Positions 33,022-35,101 of a stretch of DNA of 35,101 nt are shown in pieces (position 1 is the first letter of the stretch; each line of letters opens with the position of its first letter). Under the pieces are notes generated by a model. The model was not told where the DNA came from and did not search any database. It saw nothing but the letters and a program-made list of their open reading frames with translations. Source of the DNA: Pseudomonadales bacterium (GTDB taxonomy: Bacteria > Pseudomonadota > Gammaproteobacteria > Pseudomonadales > Pseudohongiellaceae); assembly GCA_022763285.1 (NCBI GenBank), contig JALEHB010000203.1:1-35101 (forward strand), in the 5' to 3' direction. The position numbers and the translations under genes were made by a program.

Positions 33022-34344
33022 TTAAAGCTGTTTGCTGAACACCTTGGAATTGCGCTGAAAATTGTAGAGCCGTTGTCGCTGCTCCGGCAGGGCATCGGGA
33101 CTACAGGGGCTGAAGCCATGTTCCTGAAACCAGTGTGCCGCCACCGTGGTCAACACGAACAGGGTGTCCAGACCCTTGCGCTGGGCCAGCTTCTCCAGAC
33201 TCTGAAGCAATCTGCTGCCCATGTCATTCCGTTGATAGGCAGGGTCTATGGCAATACAGGCCAGTTCTCCAGCGCTGTCGCTGATCGGATACAGGGCGGC
33301 GCAGGCGACGATGGAACCTTCCAGTTCAATAACCTGAAAATTACTGATCTCGTTTTCCAGCAACTCTCTTGAACGCTCCACCAGTGTCCCGGCCTGCTCC
33401 AAAGGTTTGATCAGGGCAAGAATGCCGGGCACATCGCTGATATTGGCGGCGCGCAGCAGATCAAAACTGTCCTTGCTCAACAGGGACCCGGACCCCTGAC
33501 GGGTAAACAGTTCCTGTAACAGTGCCCCGTTTTCCCGAAACGAGATCAGGTGCAGGCGTTTGACGCCGCTGGCATAGGCATGCAGTGCTGCCTGCAGGGC
33601 ATGGGCGACACAATAGGCCTCATTGTCATCCTGACCCCTGGCCTGCTCCATATAGTTCTGGGCATCACTCTCGCTGAGAGAGCTGACCAGTTGGCCTTCA
33701 CTGTCCATCACCCCCCGGGTAGGCAGCATCAGAATCAGTTTTTCTGCCTGCAGGGCAATGGCCACTTCGGTGGCCACTTCCTCGGCGGACAGATTGAAAA
33801 CCTCACCGGTTACCGAATAGCCAAGATTGGACACCAACACCAGATTATCGCTATCCAGTTGCTGGCGTATGGCCTGCTGATGGATGCGTCGTACCTTGCC
33901 GGTGAAGTGATAATCGACACCATCGTGTACACCCACCGGCCGGGCAGTGACAAAATTACCCTGTACCACACGCACATCGGCACCATGCATGGGCGAATTG
34001 CTGAGGCCCATGGTAAACAGCGCTTGTAGTTTGATACTTAGTCCCGCCACCACCTGCTTGATGGTTTCCATGCTTTGTGGCTCGGTAATGCGCAGATCGC
34101 GGTGATAATGGCATGCCAGACCCGCCGCCTTGAGGCTGTCGCTGATCTGGGGTCGGGAACCATGCACCAGCACCAACTTGATGCCAAGACTGCGCAGCAG
34201 CGACAGGTCAAAGATGATATTGGACAGATTGTCATCTTCCAGGGCTTCACCGCTGAGAAGCACCACAAAGGTTTTGCCACGATGGGCATTGATATAGGTA
34301 CTTGATGACCGGAACCAGTCGATGAGATGGGGCTTATCACTCAT
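33022..34344 (-). CDS. argA: Amino-acid N-acetyltransferase (N-acetylglutamate synthase)
   Basis: 440 residues, the usual length for gammaproteobacterial ArgA. An N-terminal amino-acid-kinase-like domain (about 1-290; RGKTFVVLLSGEAL, IKLVLVHGSRPQI, LVSNLGYSVTGEVFNL) carries the arginine-feedback site. A C-terminal GNAT domain (about 295-440; ACIAIDPAYQRNDMGSRLL) does the catalysis. It makes N-acetylglutamate from glutamate and acetyl-CoA, the first step of arginine synthesis. The ATG overlaps the argE stop by one base (TAATG), so translation is coupled. Confidence 0.96.
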   Translation of the reverse strand: MSDKPHLIDWFRSSSTYINAHRGKTFVVLLSGEALEDDNLSNIIFDLSLLRSLGIKLVLVHGSRPQISDSLKAAGLACHYHRDLRITEPQSMETIKQVVAGLSIKLQALFTMGLSNSPMHGADVRVVQGNFVTARPVGVHDGVDYHFTGKVRRIHQQAIRQQLDSDNLVLVSNLGYSVTGEVFNLSAEEVATEVAIALQAEKLILMLPTRGVMDSEGQLVSSLSESDAQNYMEQARGQDDNEAYCVAHALQAALHAYASGVKRLHLISFRENGALLQELFTRQGSGSLLSKDSFDLLRAANISDVPGILALIKPLEQAGTLVERSRELLENEISNFQVIELEGSIVACAALYPISDSAGELACIAIDPAYQRNDMGSRLLQSLEKLAQRKGLDTLFVLTTVAAHWFQEHGFSPCSPDALPEQRQRLYNFQRNSKVFSKQL

Positions 34345-35101
34345 TATTCTTTCTCTTCAAGACAATGTTCGCTAATCAGCTGGCGCAGCACGGTAATACA
34401 GGGTTCTATCATGTCCTGGCTGACGTATTCATCGGGCTGATGGGCCTGATCAATATTACCTGGCCCCATGATGATGGTGTCCATACCCAGTTCCTGCAGG
34501 AAAGGCCCCTCGGTGCCAAAGCCGACACTGATTCCGGAGTGGCCGCTGAGTCGTTCGGCGGTTTTCAGCAGATCACTGTGCTCATCGGTAAAAAAAGCCG
34601 GTATGCCGGTGAACAGGGGTTTCATTTCGAAGCCGATTCCCAGGGGCTCGGTGATTCGGGACACTCGTGCCTTGATGTCGGCCCTGACATCATCAATATA
34701 CATGCCGGGCATCAGTCTGAGGTCAAACTCCAGTTCACAATGGCCACAGATGCGGTTGGGATTATCGCCGCCGTGAATGCAGCCGAGATTCAGGGTCGGG
34801 TAGGGGATATCAAACAGCTCGTTGTGAAACTGCTGCTTGAGTTCCTGGCGATAGCGCATCAATTCACCGATGACCAGATGCATGGCATCCAGAGCATTGT
34901 TGCCAAGAGCAGGGTCGGAGGAATGACCGCTTTGACCCAACAGGCAAATCGAGTCCATGATCATGCCCTTGTGACTGCGTACCGGTTGCAGGCCCGTGGG
35001 TTCGCCAATGACCGCCGAGCGCGCCCTGGGCCGACCCATTTCTGCCAGACAGCGCGCACCTTCCATGGAGGTTTCCTCATCGGCTGTCGCCAGCACGATC
35101 A
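34344..35101 (-). CDS. argE: Acetylornithine deacetylase, 5' end outside window
   Basis: About 252 C-terminal residues are visible; the frame continues past the right edge. It is an M20 peptidase-family enzyme: ATADEETSMEGA contains the catalytic Glu pair, LLGQSGHSSDPALGNNALD is the start of the dimerisation (lid) domain with its His, and FGTEGPFLQELG and GPGNIDQAHQPDEYV hold the last metal-ligand His. It removes acetate from N-acetylornithine to give ornithine. With argA it supports a linear (ArgE) acetyl route. The TAA stop overlaps the argA ATG by one base. DapE is the main alternative, but the argA coupling and the QPDEYV ending favour ArgE. Confidence 0.92.
   Translation of the reverse strand, partial: IVLATADEETSMEGARCLAEMGRPRARSAVIGEPTGLQPVRSHKGMIMDSICLLGQSGHSSDPALGNNALDAMHLVIGELMRYRQELKQQFHNELFDIPYPTLNLGCIHGGDNPNRICGHCELEFDLRLMPGMYIDDVRADIKARVSRITEPLGIGFEMKPLFTGIPAFFTDEHSDLLKTAERLSGHSGISVGFGTEGPFLQELGMDTIIMGPGNIDQAHQPDEYVSQDMIEPCITVLRQLISEHCLEEKE

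Noticed and set aside
1-35101. Mobile elements, tRNA genes or CRISPR arrays
   Set aside because: No transposase, integrase, terminal inverted repeats, tRNA cloverleaf or regularly spaced repeats could be found by reading both strands.

Overview
The window looks like chromosomal DNA from a Gram-negative gammaproteobacterium, probably an aquatic or marine Pseudomonadales/Cellvibrionales-type organism. The evidence is indirect. Outer-membrane and periplasmic proteins with Sec, Tat or lipoprotein signals are common. EI-Ntr (PtsP), RppH, DNA polymerase II and a bifunctional-type ArgA are present. The order HAD phosphatase - rppH - ptsP - (insert) - lgt - thyA - folA resembles the Pseudomonas arrangement. 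G+C is moderately high throughout, apart from a few A+T-rich intergenic stretches. I see no rRNA, tRNA, CRISPR array, insertion sequence or prophage gene.

Layout. 1-2639 (minus): ECF sigma factor, membrane anti-sigma factor with a zinc-binding ZAS motif, and a secreted HEAT-repeat protein cut by the window edge; together a compact envelope-signalling operon. 2792-5023 (minus): a DUF5916/CBM9-like outer-membrane beta-barrel protein. 5214-6585 (minus): signal peptidase I followed by a thioredoxin-fold protein whose redox-active position is an in-frame TGA. The TGA is followed by a hairpin that fits the bacterial SECIS rules, so this is best read as one selenoprotein rather than two ORFs. 6779-11215 (plus): a full-length Lhr helicase. 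11216-11775: a structured, A+T-richer intergenic/leader region with alternating CCTCC and GGAGG blocks, a 13-nt match to the 16S rRNA 3' tail and a possible 77-residue ORF, ahead of a PilZ protein. 12145-14217: DUF6164 protein, TraB/GumN protein, a small SutA-like protein and an XRE-type regulator. 14462-17825 (minus): an unrecognised helical protein paired with a long protein that ends in a divergent class III nucleotidyl-cyclase domain. 18075-18602 (minus): SRPBCC-like protein. 18892-23062 (plus): Tat-exported sulfite-oxidase-family molybdoenzyme, DNA polymerase II and a GcvR-like double-ACT protein. 23076-25062 (minus): imelysin-family lipoprotein and HAD-IB phosphatase. 25328-28251 (plus): rppH and ptsP. 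28265-30594 (minus): a probable operon of NRDE/TANGO2-like protein, encapsulated-ferritin-like protein (no encapsulin next to it), beta-carbonic anhydrase and GNAT acetyltransferase. 30753-33009 (plus): lgt, thyA, folA. 33022-35101 (minus): argE (5' end outside the window) and argA, overlapping by one base.

Most of the window is ordinary housekeeping. The parts most worth following up are the UxxC selenoprotein, the alternative-pairing leader before the PilZ gene, the cyclase-like two-gene module, and the shell-less encapsulated-ferritin homologue whose gene overlaps that of a carbonic anhydrase. All functional statements rest on motif recognition by eye; no database search was run.
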